Assembly: GCF_000378045.1 (NCBI RefSeq)
Contig: NZ_KB899097.1
Location: forward strand, 62,001 to 126,000
Source: Marinobacterium rhizophilum DSM 18822
GTDB taxonomy: Bacteria; Pseudomonadota; Gammaproteobacteria; Pseudomonadales; Balneatricaceae
Reading direction: 5' to 3'
DNA length: 64,000 bases
Part shown: positions 31,418 to 41,109 of the stretch, piece after piece
Layout: each line of letters begins with the position of its first letter
How positions within the stretch are numbered: the first letter of the stretch is position 1
Notes under the pieces: generated by a model
The model's database searches: none
What the model was told of the DNA's origin: nothing
The model's input: the letters and a program-made list of their open reading frames with translations, nothing else
Position numbers and translations under genes: made by a program

Positions 31418-32440
31418 TCAGGCCGGGTAGAGTCGCGGCTCCATCTCAAGCGTCACACCGAAACGCGCTTCAACCGACTGCACGATCTCGTCCGCCAACA
31501 GCATCAACTCACTTGCCGTACCGGTTCCCAAATTGACCAGCACCAGCGCCTGACGCGCATACACCCCGACCGATCCACGGGTGTGCCCCTTCCAGCCGCA
31601 CTGCTCTATCAGCCAGCCGGCTGCCAGCTTGTAATCTTTCCCTGCCGGATAAGCGACCAGTGCCGGGTACTGCCGCTGCAGGTCAGCGTAGTGCGTCTCC
31701 GATATCAGCGGATTTTTGAAAAAACTGCCGGCATTGCCCACAGCGACTGGATCGGGCAGCTTGGACCTGCGAATATCGCACACCACCTCAAACAGGTCCC
31801 TGGGGTGCGGCTGCTCAATTCCCCGCGCCTGCAATTCATCCACCAGCACCTGATAACGCAGCACCGGCCGAGGCTGCAGCGATAGGCTAAAGCTGACATC
31901 AACGATGATATACCTGCCTGGCGCTGCAGATTTGAAATAGCTGTCCCTGTAGCCGAAGCAACACTCCTCGCGGCTAAAACGCCTGAGCACGCCCGTTTCG
32001 GTATCCAGCGCCTGCAGAGAATTAAAACCCTGCTCCAGCTCTACGCCGTAGGCGCCAATGTTTTGCATGGGTGCAGCACCCACAGTACCAGGAATCAGCG
32101 CCAGATTTTCCAGCCCGTAGTAACCCTGATCCAGCATCCAGATCAGGCTGGGGTGCCAGATTTCACCGGCGCCCAGTGTCACCAGGACCTCGTCCCTGCC
32201 CACAGGCTGAGCCTGCCGCCCAACAATCCCCATCTGAATGACCAGACCCGGTACGCGCTCTCGCAGCACAAGGTTGCTACCACCCCCAAGCACCAGCATG
32301 GGCCAGCGATTCTGCCTGGCCAGCACAACCGCATCCTGCAACTGCACCAGTGATTCAACCCGAACAAAGTTCTCGGCGCGGGCGGCAAAGCCAAAGCTGT
32401 TGTACCGACTCAAATCCACATTGTGCTCGAGCTTGCTCAT
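31418..32440 (-). CDS. murB: UDP-N-acetylenolpyruvoylglucosamine reductase
   Basis: The 340-residue type I MurB reduces UDP-GlcNAc-enolpyruvate to UDP-MurNAc in peptidoglycan synthesis. The N-terminus LSRYNSFGFAARAENFVRV and the FAD-binding segment VLGGGSNLVLRE are typical. The catalytic Ser lies in VGNAGSFFKNP, and the C-terminal substrate-binding domain has QCGWKGHTRGSVGVY. The gene starts inside the upstream phosphatase gene (ATGA overlap), so the two are translationally coupled. Confidence 0.95.
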   Translation of the reverse strand: MSKLEHNVDLSRYNSFGFAARAENFVRVESLVQLQDAVVLARQNRWPMLVLGGGSNLVLRERVPGLVIQMGIVGRQAQPVGRDEVLVTLGAGEIWHPSLIWMLDQGYYGLENLALIPGTVGAAPMQNIGAYGVELEQGFNSLQALDTETGVLRRFSREECCFGYRDSYFKSAAPGRYIIVDVSFSLSLQPRPVLRYQVLVDELQARGIEQPHPRDLFEVVCDIRRSKLPDPVAVGNAGSFFKNPLISETHYADLQRQYPALVAYPAGKDYKLAAGWLIEQCGWKGHTRGSVGVYARQALVLVNLGTGTASELMLLADEIVQSVEARFGVTLEMEPRLYPA

Positions 32441-32925
32441 CGCCAGACTCCGCGATGCAACTGATCCACCAGGCCAGCGGATGCCGCTTCGACCAGGTCG
32501 AGCACCTGCTCAAAACCGGACACTCCCCCATAGTAGGGATCGGGCACCTCGCTCACAGTGGCGTCGGGGGCGAAATCCATGAACAGCCGCACGGATGCAA
32601 GGCAACCCGAGGGGGCCATTTCGCGCAGGTCATCGAGATTCTGTGCATCCATGGCCAGTATCAGATCGAAGGTGTCGAAATCCGCCGCAACCACCTGGCG
32701 GGCACGCAAGTGTGCAAGCTTCACACCGCGCTGTGCCGCGGCGGCAGTCGAGCGCGCATCCGGCGCCTTACCCAGGTGATAAGCCGCCGTACCGGCCGAA
32801 TCGACGCCGACCCAATCCAGCCCAGCTTCCTGCAGGCGATGCTCAAGGACCCCGTGAGCGGTCGGAGAACGACAAATATTACCCAAACAGACCAACAAAA
32901 CGCGCACAGTCTCTTTACAACTCAT
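32437..32925 (-). CDS. low-molecular-weight protein tyrosine phosphatase
   Basis: The 162-residue protein has the active-site loop CLGNICRSP (CX5R) at the N-terminus and the general-acid motif DPYYGG near residue 125. The length is that of the LMW-PTP family. I place the start at ATG 32925, shortly before the VRVLLVCLGN strand; the frame opens further to 32970 but without family similarity. It is coupled to murB by a 4-base overlap, as in several pseudomonads where the pair follows kdsB; kdsB is not present here. The substrate may be a tyrosine-phosphorylated envelope protein or an arginine phosphate; this is unknown. Confidence 0.92.
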   Translation of the reverse strand: MSCKETVRVLLVCLGNICRSPTAHGVLEHRLQEAGLDWVGVDSAGTAAYHLGKAPDARSTAAAAQRGVKLAHLRARQVVAADFDTFDLILAMDAQNLDDLREMAPSGCLASVRLFMDFAPDATVSEVPDPYYGGVSGFEQVLDLVEAASAGLVDQLHRGVWR

Positions 32926-33140
32926 AAGCTCGACAACACCCGGCAAGCGCCAACAGCGCCACAGTGACAAAGCTGAACATTATAATGCAATCCACCGCCA
33001 TTGCAGACAGTAAGGCACGCGAGACAAACAGCACAAGGACAGCCAGAAACACCAACACCGCCCTCGCGCCCCTGAAACCAACCCACGAGGCATTCGGCGC
33101 TAGAAAGCCGTCCGCTGAGCGTTGATGACAGCCCCAAGGC

Positions 33141-34046
33141 CTATCCCTGCCCCCGGGCGCGGGTGTGGTGAGGTTTGGCAACTTTCTCGATAAAATCAAC
33201 AATCAGCCTGGCGATGTCCTTGCCCGTCGTTTCTTCGATGCTTCTAAGTCCCGGCGTGGAACTGACTTCCAGCACGACAGGACCATGGTAGGAGCGCAGG
33301 AGATCCACCCCCGACAGATTGAGTCCCATGATTTTTGCCGCCCGCACCGCGGTTGAGCGCTCTTCCGGCGTGAGGCGCACCACTTCTGTACTGGCGCCGC
33401 GATGAAGATTTGAACGGAACTCACCGGGCCTTGCCGTGTACTTCATCGCCGCCACCACCTTTTCGCCGATAACCAGACAGCGGATACGGCTGCCGTGGGA
33501 CTCCTTGATAAATTCCTGCACCAGAAAATTGGCATCAAGCTCGCGAAACGCATCGATCAGTGTTTGCGCGGCCTGTTCCGTCTCGGCCAGGAACACGCCC
33601 TTGCCCCGGGAACTCTGCGACAACTTCAACACCAGCGGTGCTCCGCCCACGATCCTGATCAGCTCCTGAGTGCTCTCGGTTGAGCAGGCGAACCCGGTCA
33701 ACGGCAGTCCGATTCCGCCCCTTGCAAGCAGTTGCAGCGAGCGCAGACTGTTACGGGCGCGCGAAATAGCCACTGACTCATTCAACGGATAGGTGCCCAT
33801 CATCTCGAACTGTCGCAGAACCGCAGTACCATATTCGGTGACAGTGCTGCCAATACGCGGAATCACCGCATCGTAAACGGGCAGCCTTTCGTCACCGTAA
33901 TGAACACTGGGGCGATTTGAGGCGATATCGACATAGCACTTGAGATGGTTGATCACCTCCACCTCGTGACCGCGCAACGCGCAGGCCTCGGCAAGGCGCC
34001 GGGTAGAGTAGAGTTTCCTGTTGCGCGACAGAACAACGACTTTCAT
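33141..34046 (-). CDS. RimK-like ATP-grasp ligase with altered metal motif
   Basis: The 301-residue protein aligns along its whole length with RimK, which adds glutamate to the C-terminus of ribosomal protein S6. Matching stretches are [51 protein letters not shown] and [10 protein letters not shown]. The start ATG 34046 follows GGGAG; the frame opens to 34106. Two points are odd: the nucleotide-binding loop differs from the E. coli KLVEGTQGIGV form, and the metal-binding E-x-N motif near the C-terminus reads EVSSTPG, with Ser for Asn. It may be a divergent RimK paralogue that ligates another amino acid or target. No rpsF lies nearby. Confidence 0.8.
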   Translation of the reverse strand: MKVVVLSRNRKLYSTRRLAEACALRGHEVEVINHLKCYVDIASNRPSVHYGDERLPVYDAVIPRIGSTVTEYGTAVLRQFEMMGTYPLNESVAISRARNSLRSLQLLARGGIGLPLTGFACSTESTQELIRIVGGAPLVLKLSQSSRGKGVFLAETEQAAQTLIDAFRELDANFLVQEFIKESHGSRIRCLVIGEKVVAAMKYTARPGEFRSNLHRGASTEVVRLTPEERSTAVRAAKIMGLNLSGVDLLRSYHGPVVLEVSSTPGLRSIEETTGKDIARLIVDFIEKVAKPHHTRARGQG

Positions 34047-34320
34047 CACAGCTCCCATCCAAGGGGAAGCTTCCTTGCGAGAAAATTCAGACTTTCCCTT
34101 TACCACCGGCAGGCTTAACAGGTCCGCCGCCTGGACATGACCGTCGGTGTTTTCACAACAAGCCTCTCGCCAGTTACTCTCAGTTTAGAGTGAATCTCAC
34201 CCAGGGGTAATCTTGAAAATCCGGCAGCCCTCGCCTGGCAAGCAAATGACCAACGTAATGAAACGGGTTCCGACGCGCAGTCCGCCCTCTCTTCGGGTCT
34301 CGCGAAAATCGGCGCCGAAC

Positions 34321-34353
34321 TGCAAAAAGGGTTCAGAATGAACCCTTTTTGCA
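34321..34353. terminator. strong hairpin after the first NhaC gene
   Basis: A perfect 14-bp stem TGCAAAAAGGGTTC (34321-34334 with 34340-34353) around a 5-base loop, with built-in A and T runs, lies 18 bp after the NhaC stop. It is symmetrical enough to stop transcription from either side. Confidence 0.85.
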
Positions 34354-34371
34354 CATCAGATTAAATAACGG

Positions 34372-35895
34372 CTAGCGTACCGGGGAAGTTGCAGCTGTCA
34401 CACCGTCATCAACCCAGTCGACATCGTTCAGATCGGTAATGAGCTCATCGTTTTCTGCCCAGGCCCTGCGTTCAGCCTCGCTTGCGCGTGGCGAGAACAT
34501 TCCGAGATTGGCATAGGCTATGCCGATCAGCGGAGATACCCAGCATGCAAAGGCCAGCGGGATGTACAGCAGGTTTTCAAGATTCCCATCCGCAATACCA
34601 AGCCCCAGCGCACTGATCACGAAGGCACCGCCGGCGTTCCAGGGAACCAGCGGCGAGACGAGAGTACCGCCTTCCTCGATCGCGCGTGACAGGTTCAGGG
34701 TCGAATACCCCATGCCTCTGTAGACCGGTGCATACATGCGACCCGGCAGCGCGATGGACAGGTAAGGGTCACCGGCAACCAGGTTGGTAGCAACCGAGGT
34801 AGCTGCGGCCGCAGTTTGCACACCTGCAAACCCGCGCACCTTGGTGATGATCACGCCAATGATCGCCTCGAGGCAGCGGGTCTTTTCCAGCGCACCGCCA
34901 AAGCCCAGTGCGATAAGCACGAGGGAAATCGTCCACATCATCGACTGGATACCCCCCCGGTTGAGCAGGCTGTCTATCTCACTGACACCGGTATCGATCG
35001 AATAGCCGCTGTTACCATACGTAAAGACATCGTGCAGCCCGGCACCCTGCACCAGCATCGCCGTTGCGGCACCCGCCAGAACGCCCGCGAAGAGCGACGG
35101 AATGGGGGGCATACGCTTGACGGCCAGCACAATAACCAGAACAGCGGGCAGCAGCAGCCAGGCCGAGATCGTGAAGTTGTCCTGCAAGGACGCGGTAATG
35201 GCATTGATCTTGTCGAAGGAGGCACCATCCTGCTCAATGAGGGCAAAGCCCGCGAAGAGATAAATCGCGAAGGCGATCAGCATGGCCGGGATTGTCGTCG
35301 GCATCATGTTCTTGATGTGAGAGAAGACGTCCGTTCCGGTCACGGCCGGGGCGAGATTGGTCGTGTCCGACAGTGGCGAGACCTTGTCGCCAAAAAAGGC
35401 TCCCGAGACCACCGCGCCGGCTGTCCAGTACATCGGAATATCAAAACCGGCCCCGATACCCATCAGAGCCAGACCCACAGTGCCGACGGTACCCCAGGAT
35501 GTGCCCAGTGCCAGTGAAACGACAGAGCAGAGCAGCATCGCTGCGGCCAGGAATATTTGCGGCGTCAGCAGAGTAAGGCCGTAGTAAATCAGCGTGGGAA
35601 CGGTGCCACTGGCAATCCATACGCCAACTATCATGCCGACACAGATCAGCACGGACACAGAGGGCAGGGAAACATGAATGACGTGAAAAACACCGTCTTC
35701 GATATCGCGCCACTTCAGCCCGAGCTTTATTCCGACGAGGGCCGTGATCGACAAACCAAGCGCCAGGGGAATATGCGGGGTAAAATCGCCGAAATAGAAT
35801 AGCTGAATACCGAGTACCAACAGCGTCAGGACAATGGGCGTCAGGGCCAATGGAAGACTGGGCAGTCTGCTTTCCGTTTTCGATGGATCTGTCAT
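34372..35895 (-). CDS. NhaC-family Na+/H+ antiporter (copy 1)
   Basis: This 507-residue integral membrane protein has about 11-13 hydrophobic helices and belongs to the NhaC antiporter family. Conserved stretches are LGTSWGTVGTVGLALMGIG, GAFFGDKVSPLSDTTNLAPA and LSRAIEEGGTLVSPLVPWNA, the signature loops of the family. The Asp/Asn/Ser-rich FGDKxSPLSDTTN loop probably binds sodium. GAGGTG precedes the ATG. It lies next to putA, separated by 588 bp, and is paralogous to the antiporter gene at 43233-44726. NhaC relatives include exchangers that carry organic acids (MleN), so the solute may be more than sodium and protons. Confidence 0.9.
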   Translation of the reverse strand: MTDPSKTESRLPSLPLALTPIVLTLLVLGIQLFYFGDFTPHIPLALGLSITALVGIKLGLKWRDIEDGVFHVIHVSLPSVSVLICVGMIVGVWIASGTVPTLIYYGLTLLTPQIFLAAAMLLCSVVSLALGTSWGTVGTVGLALMGIGAGFDIPMYWTAGAVVSGAFFGDKVSPLSDTTNLAPAVTGTDVFSHIKNMMPTTIPAMLIAFAIYLFAGFALIEQDGASFDKINAITASLQDNFTISAWLLLPAVLVIVLAVKRMPPIPSLFAGVLAGAATAMLVQGAGLHDVFTYGNSGYSIDTGVSEIDSLLNRGGIQSMMWTISLVLIALGFGGALEKTRCLEAIIGVIITKVRGFAGVQTAAAATSVATNLVAGDPYLSIALPGRMYAPVYRGMGYSTLNLSRAIEEGGTLVSPLVPWNAGGAFVISALGLGIADGNLENLLYIPLAFACWVSPLIGIAYANLGMFSPRASEAERRAWAENDELITDLNDVDWVDDGVTAATSPVR

Positions 35896-36427
35896 GTTAG
35901 TTCACCTCATGTAATCGCTTTTTGGGGTTGCTCTAGTCAATTCTTGTTCTAATTAGTAATGACATGACCCACCTCACTCTGGTCGCCGCTGTTTTGCAGC
36001 TACCAAGGCGTGACACTCCCCCGCTTAGTAACCGATCCATACAGATGGATCAGAAAACATCAGGGATACAACGTCGGGCGTATCAAGTCCGCTGGCAATT
36101 AAATGACGAACGATGCAGCGGTACGAACCGCCATCGCTGATAAGATTTTTAGTTATTGGTTATTAGATGTGCCCCTGTGATCAGAGGCGTGGAACCAACC
36201 GTTCCACCGTACAGGCTCAAAATTGAGCCTGCTGTGGTTCAGTTGGAAGAACGGATAAAGCAGGTATCTTCGTCGTCCCAGTCAAGCTGCGCATCGCGCG
36301 GCTTAAGGTCGTCGGACGTCTTCTGTGCTTCGGACTCATGGCTGTAAAAGCCGTGAGACGGTGTATCTACGAATACTGCGCGGGAATTTTCCAAGACCGC
36401 ATCTCCTCATGCGTTGCAGTGAAAAAC
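35896..36427. other. intergenic region between NhaC copy 1 and putA
   Basis: The gap between the NhaC start and the putA 3' end holds no supported gene. An AGGCTC/GAGCCT hairpin with an AAAATT loop lies at 36212-36229, with a small inverted repeat GATCCAT/ATGGATC near 36035-36052. The short frames here lack coding character. Confidence 0.4.
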
Positions 36428-36468
36428 GACGGCTGTCGCCCTGCCTTCATGGCAGGGAGCCAGCCGTC
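36428..36468 (-). terminator. putA terminator
   Basis: The two-part hairpin has an outer stem GACGGCTG/CAGCCGTC (36428-36435 with 36461-36468) and an inner stem CCCTGCC/GGCAGGG (36439-36445 with 36451-36457). On the minus strand it is followed by GTTTTTC just after the putA stop. Confidence 0.75.
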
Positions 36469-36483
36469 AGGTGCCTGGGGAAC

Positions 36484-39400
36484 TTATTCCGAGGCGGCAA
36501 TCAGGCTTGCGTTGCCGCCCGCGGCGGTGGTATCGACACAGAGATGACGCTCGATCACAAAACGCTCGGGCGCATCCTGCTGAGTGAGCAGCGGCAACAA
36601 GGCGCCGTCGCGTTGCGACAGAGCCACGCGGTATTCGCGCAGCGTCTGCAGCGGGGCCGCGCTGACCACGGCGACGAAACCGTCAACGGTCTGCAGTGCC
36701 GCGGGCTGAATCAGGCCATCCAGTCCCTTCACGGGAATGCCTGCAGCCTCTGCCGCGCCCAGCGCCTGCGACGCACCAGGAGCCACCACCACCACCGTAT
36801 TGCCCTGCGACAGCGCGATGCCGGCCTGCTGCATTGCCGATGCAAGGTCGGGTCCCAGACAGACAATCACGCCGCGCGGACGACAGGAGAGACGGTTGAG
36901 CTCACCGGTCGGCCCCGGCATCTCTTCCGGTGCGGCATCCAGCGCCGCGGGCACGGCACCAAAGATCGGCTCAAGCCGCTGCGCACGATCCTTGGCCACT
37001 GACCATTCCTGGCCATTCAGCTGGTTGATCGCACTTTGTAACTGCTGCGCGGTGACCGTTTCGGCCGCAGAAATCTCAACCCCCTGAGCCGATTCGGTCT
37101 TCATGAAGCGGCGCACATACTGGGGGCCACCCGCCTTGGGACCGGTACCCGAAAGCCCCTCGCCACCAAAGGGCTGGGAACCGACGATGGCACCGATCTG
37201 GTTGCGGTTGACGTAGATATTGCCGACCTTAACGCGGTTGATGATGCGCTCGACCCGCTTGTCGACACGGGTATGCAGACCGAAGGTCAGTCCGAAGCCC
37301 TGGGCATTGATCTGGTCGACCACCTGGTCGATCTCGTCAGCCTCGAAAGTGGCAACGTGCAGGACTGGCCCAAAGATTTCCTCTTCCAGCTCGTGAATTC
37401 CGTCGAGCTTGATCACCGTCGGCGCTACGAACAGGCCTTCAGCGGGAATGGGCAGCTGCTTGAGCACGCGCCCTCTGGCCGCGAACTTTTTGCAATGCGC
37501 CTCGATTTTCTGCTTTGACGCCAGATCGATAACCGGCCCCACGTCGGTGGAGAGCGGCCAGGGGTTACCCACACGCAGCTCGTCCATGGCACCGAACAGC
37601 ATCTCCAGCAGGTGATCGGCGATATCCTTCTGAACATAGAGCATCCGCAGGGCTGAGCAGCGCTGCCCCGCACTCTGGAAGGACGAGGCCAGCACGTCAC
37701 GCACCACCTGCTCAGGCAGGGCCGTTGAATCCACGATCATGGCGTTCAAACCGCCGGTCTCGGCGACCAGAGGCGCATCCGGCGCCATGGATTGGGCCAT
37801 CACCTTGTTAATGTGCTGTGCCGTGGCAGTCGATCCGGTAAAGCAGACGCCTGCAATGCGCGGGTCGGAGGTCAGCGCCGCGCCGACCGTGCTGCCGCCA
37901 CCGGGCAACAGCTGCATGGCGGCTTTCGGAATCCCGGCTTCATGCATCAGCTCGACAGCACGGGTCGCAATCAGCGCAGTCTGGCCGGCGGGTTTGGCGA
38001 TAACGGCATTTCCCGCCGCAAGCCCCGCAAGCACCTGACCTGCAAAGATGGCCAGCGGGAAATTCCAGGGCGAGATACAGGTGATCACACCACGACCGGC
38101 ACCGAAATCCTTGTTGCGCTCCGCTTCGTTGGGATAGTAGCGGGCAAAGTCGACGGCCTCGCGGATTTCAGCGATGGCATCCAGCAGACTCTTGCCGGCT
38201 TCCCGGGTGCACAGCGCAAACAGCTCAGGCGCATGGGCTTCAAACAGGTCGCCTACGCGGCGGATACGGGCGCTACGCTCCTCAACCGACAGCGCAGACC
38301 AGGCCTCAAAGCCTGACTGTGCAGCCTCGATAGCACCCTCGATATCTTCTTTGGATGCCTGGGTGACATGCCCCACCAGGTCTGAAGGGTCAGCCGGATT
38401 GCGCACTTCCTGCACTTCCCCACCCTTAACCTCGCAGCCCAGTACCGGGCCGCCCTGCCACTGGCAGGTTTTGAAGCGACCCCGCTCTGCTTCAATCTCC
38501 GCGACTTCTACCGGGTCGGTGATATCCCAGCCCTTGGCATTACGACGCTCGGCACCGTAAAGCGCGGCAGGTCGAACGATCGCCTTGCTCGACAGTGAAT
38601 CCCCCATCGCCTCGACCGCATCGAACGGGTCACGGGCAACATCTTCGGGCTTGATGCGGGTATCGACAATCTGGTTGACGAAAGAACTGTTGGCACCGTT
38701 CTCAAGCAGGCGCCGAACCAGGTAGGCCAGCAGATCCTGGTGCGCACCCACGGGTGCATAAATACGGCAGCGTGCCTGCTTCTTGCTGACGATCGCATCG
38801 TGCAGCGATTCACCCATGCCGTGCAGACGCTGGAATTCAAAGCAGTCCCGCCCCTCGGCCAGTTCCAGAATGGCCGAAACCGAATGGGCATTGTGGGTGG
38901 CGAACTGCGGATAGATACGATCGGTCATGCCCAGCAGTTTCTTGGCGCAGGCGATATAGGACAGGTCACTGTTGACCTTGCGGGTAAATACCGGAAAGCC
39001 CGGCAGCCCCATAATCTGGGCGCGCTTGATTTCCGCATCCCAGTAGGCGCCTTTCACCAGCCGCACCATGATGCGCCGGTCCAGTTTGCTGGACAACGCG
39101 TACAGCCAGTCGAGCACGTGAGAGGCACGCGGTCCGAAGGCCTGCACCACGACACCAAAGCCATCCCAGCCCGCCAGTTCAGGATCGGACAGCACAGCTT
39201 CTATAACGTCGAGGGACAGGTCCAGACGATCCGCCTCTTCCGCGTCAATATTGAAGCCCATATTGGCCGCTTTAGCCTGTTTGGCCAGCTCAAGCGCACG
39301 GGGCACCAGCTCACCCATGACCCGGTCTCTCTGGCCGAATTCATACCGGGCATGCAGTGCAGACAGCTTGACCGAAATACCGGGATTGTTGCGGATCTCA

Positions 39401-40101
39401 TCGTGTACACAGCTCGGCGCCAGCGCCGCAATCGCATTTGAATAGGAGCGGTGATAACGCAGTGCATCCGCATCGGTGCGGGCCGCTTCGCCCAGCATAT
39501 CGTAGGAGTAGGTGTAGCCGCGGGACTCGTACTTGCTCGCGCGCTTGACCGCTTCCTGAATATCGCGTCCCAGTACGAACTGACGCCCCATTTCTTTCAT
39601 CGCCTGCGCGACGGCGGTCCGCACCACGGGCTCACCCATGCGCTTGACCATTGCGCGTAATGTATTGGCCAACCCCTGCGGGTCAACCGGCGAGAGCAGC
39701 TTACCGGTCAGCAACAGTGCCCAGGTAGAGCTGTTGATGAGCGAGGAGTTCGACTGTCCGCGGTGATCGCCCCACTTGCCGGAGGAGATCTTGTCTTCAA
39801 TCAGCGCGTCAATCGTGCTTTTGTCCGGCACGCGCAACAGCGCTTCGGCCAGACACATCAGCGCCACGCCTTCTTTGGTGGTCAAGCCATACTGCGCCAG
39901 GAATTTTTCCATCATGGTCGGGGTGGAATTGGCGCGAACGTCACGGACCAGCTCGGCAGCACGCGCCGAGATGCGACGACGGACGTCGGAGGAGATGCAG
40001 GCATTGGCAACCAATGCTTTGATAACCGTCGTTTCATCCGCCAGGTAGTGACTACGAATTGTCTGCCGGCAATCGGCCATCGACAGCGTTGTGTTATTCA
40101 T
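36484..40101 (-). CDS. putA: bifunctional proline dehydrogenase/P5C dehydrogenase
   Basis: The 1205-residue enzyme oxidises L-proline to glutamate in two steps. The FAD-dependent proline dehydrogenase barrel covers about residues 130-460 (MVRLVKGAYWDAEIKRAQ, YPQFATHNAHSV). The aldehyde dehydrogenase domain follows, with ISPWNFPLAIFAGQVLAGLA, ETGGLNAMIVDSTALPEQVV and catalytic Cys in SAGQRCSALRMLY. A C-terminal ALDH-like tail is present. I place the start at ATG 40101, with AGGAG 10 bases upstream; the frame opens to 40194. No ribbon-helix-helix domain precedes the helical arm, so this PutA cannot repress its own gene. The Lrp-type gene at 41110 is the likely regulator. PutP is absent nearby. 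Confidence 0.95.
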   Translation of the reverse strand: MNNTTLSMADCRQTIRSHYLADETTVIKALVANACISSDVRRRISARAAELVRDVRANSTPTMMEKFLAQYGLTTKEGVALMCLAEALLRVPDKSTIDALIEDKISSGKWGDHRGQSNSSLINSSTWALLLTGKLLSPVDPQGLANTLRAMVKRMGEPVVRTAVAQAMKEMGRQFVLGRDIQEAVKRASKYESRGYTYSYDMLGEAARTDADALRYHRSYSNAIAALAPSCVHDEIRNNPGISVKLSALHARYEFGQRDRVMGELVPRALELAKQAKAANMGFNIDAEEADRLDLSLDVIEAVLSDPELAGWDGFGVVVQAFGPRASHVLDWLYALSSKLDRRIMVRLVKGAYWDAEIKRAQIMGLPGFPVFTRKVNSDLSYIACAKKLLGMTDRIYPQFATHNAHSVSAILELAEGRDCFEFQRLHGMGESLHDAIVSKKQARCRIYAPVGAHQDLLAYLVRRLLENGANSSFVNQIVDTRIKPEDVARDPFDAVEAMGDSLSSKAIVRPAALYGAERRNAKGWDITDPVEVAEIEAERGRFKTCQWQGGPVLGCEVKGGEVQEVRNPADPSDLVGHVTQASKEDIEGAIEAAQSGFEAWSALSVEERSARIRRVGDLFEAHAPELFALCTREAGKSLLDAIAEIREAVDFARYYPNEAERNKDFGAGRGVITCISPWNFPLAIFAGQVLAGLAAGNAVIAKPAGQTALIATRAVELMHEAGIPKAAMQLLPGGGSTVGAALTSDPRIAGVCFTGSTATAQHINKVMAQSMAPDAPLVAETGGLNAMIVDSTALPEQVVRDVLASSFQSAGQRCSALRMLYVQKDIADHLLEMLFGAMDELRVGNPWPLSTDVGPVIDLASKQKIEAHCKKFAARGRVLKQLPIPAEGLFVAPTVIKLDGIHELEEEIFGPVLHVATFEADEIDQVVDQINAQGFGLTFGLHTRVDKRVERIINRVKVGNIYVNRNQIGAIVGSQPFGGEGLSGTGPKAGGPQYVRRFMKTESAQGVEISAAETVTAQQLQSAINQLNGQEWSVAKDRAQRLEPIFGAVPAALDAAPEEMPGPTGELNRLSCRPRGVIVCLGPDLASAMQQAGIALSQGNTVVVVAPGASQALGAAEAAGIPVKGLDGLIQPAALQTVDGFVAVVSAAPLQTLREYRVALSQRDGALLPLLTQQDAPERFVIERHLCVDTTAAGGNASLIAASE

Positions 40102-40552
40102 CTGCCCTTCTCCTATGTATGAAAATCTCAATAGATCCATTCTACTCACCTGCGAAAAAACAATTTCCCTATAGATGGCAAAATGGCAATTCAATTGAAC
40201 TTTATAAAAATAACTATTTGTTATTTATGACTACTAAAATATTAAGTTTTAGTTAATTCGACCTAACCATGCCCTGCAGCCCGCGTCATCCACAGCAATC
40301 TGAAAACCAATGCCCTCCCGAAAAAAACCGACGCAAGGATGTGCAGGCTGGGGCGGCTCAGGGGCCACGCGCCGGTAAGCCGGCGATCGAACCCAGCAAG
40401 CCGCCCGAAAATGTTCGCCGTCATGAGAGCCGGCTGACTTGGGCTGCTTATTGCGGTGTTTAAAAGCGATAAATCGGCGGCATTGCCGACGTACACGGTT
40501 GACTTCCCACCGAACAAGCCACAAGAAGGCGGCCTGCAAATAACGACCTTAT
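40102..40552. other. AT-rich putA promoter region
   Basis: The part next to putA (about 40140-40260) is very AT-rich and should contain the putA promoter and Lrp-type sites. No gene is supported; the frame 40249-40539 on the minus strand has no recognisable features. Confidence 0.4.
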
Positions 40553-40939
40553 TTAACGTAGCTTAAAACTGTACAAAAAACCGACAACCCCAAATGACCC
40601 GCAGCAGGTCGAGCGCTCCAGCCCAGCCTCCCAGGCAAGCTCCGGCAGACCCCTCAATGCAACGGAAAATACGCCACAGTCGACCGCTTTCATCTCCTGA
40701 ATTTCGGCCAGCGTTGGGTGCCAGCGGGCGAGCACCACGTGCCGGTGCTTGAACCCGTACTCAAGCACAGCAGAAACCCCGGGCTTCTCCCGGTCCTCCT
40801 GCGCCATGTCGAGCACGCCCTGGGTCAGGGCACGTAGCTGGTCATCAAGCTCATTGCGATAACTGCTGGCCGCCAGCGCCTGCCAGTGACTGGTCGCCGT
40901 AAAGGCACGAATCTGCCGATCAAGCCAGACGGACCCCGG
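40553..40939 (-). pseudogene. C-terminal remnant of NAD-dependent glutamate dehydrogenase
   Basis: The frame on the minus strand reads WLDRQIRAFTATSHWQALAA and then YRNELDDQLRALTQGVLDMA, which I recognise as the C-terminal region of the large (about 1600-residue) GdhB-type NAD-glutamate dehydrogenase. A second stretch, WHPTLAEIQEMKAVDCGVFS followed by VALRGLPELA, also fits that end. A TGA closes the frame upstream near 40951. There is no room for the other roughly 1480 residues before the Lrp gene, and the last 20 residues lose similarity. The intact enzyme converts glutamate to 2-oxoglutarate, the step after PutA. This is a decayed fragment, probably not functional. Confidence 0.65.
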
Positions 40940-41109
40940 ATGGATGCAGGATCACCTGAGCATCGACAGACAACCACACCATTCTACGCGAGCCTGGGAG
41001 GGCATTTTCTCTCTATACATTCGACTTACAGGACAATAGAATTAATTTTCAGCAAAATTAAAAACGATTCGACCATAAAGAAACATTTTTTTGGACAAAA
41101 GACGAAATT

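Noticed and set aside
32915-33202. Minus-strand frame with two hydrophobic stretches between rimK-like and phosphatase genes
   Set aside because: It runs over the start of the phosphatase gene, has no ribosome-binding site and its first third is unlike a protein; chance hydrophobicity is more likely.
36156-37002. Plus-strand frames before and over the putA 3' end
   Set aside because: They lack ribosome-binding sites and families; one is antisense to putA.
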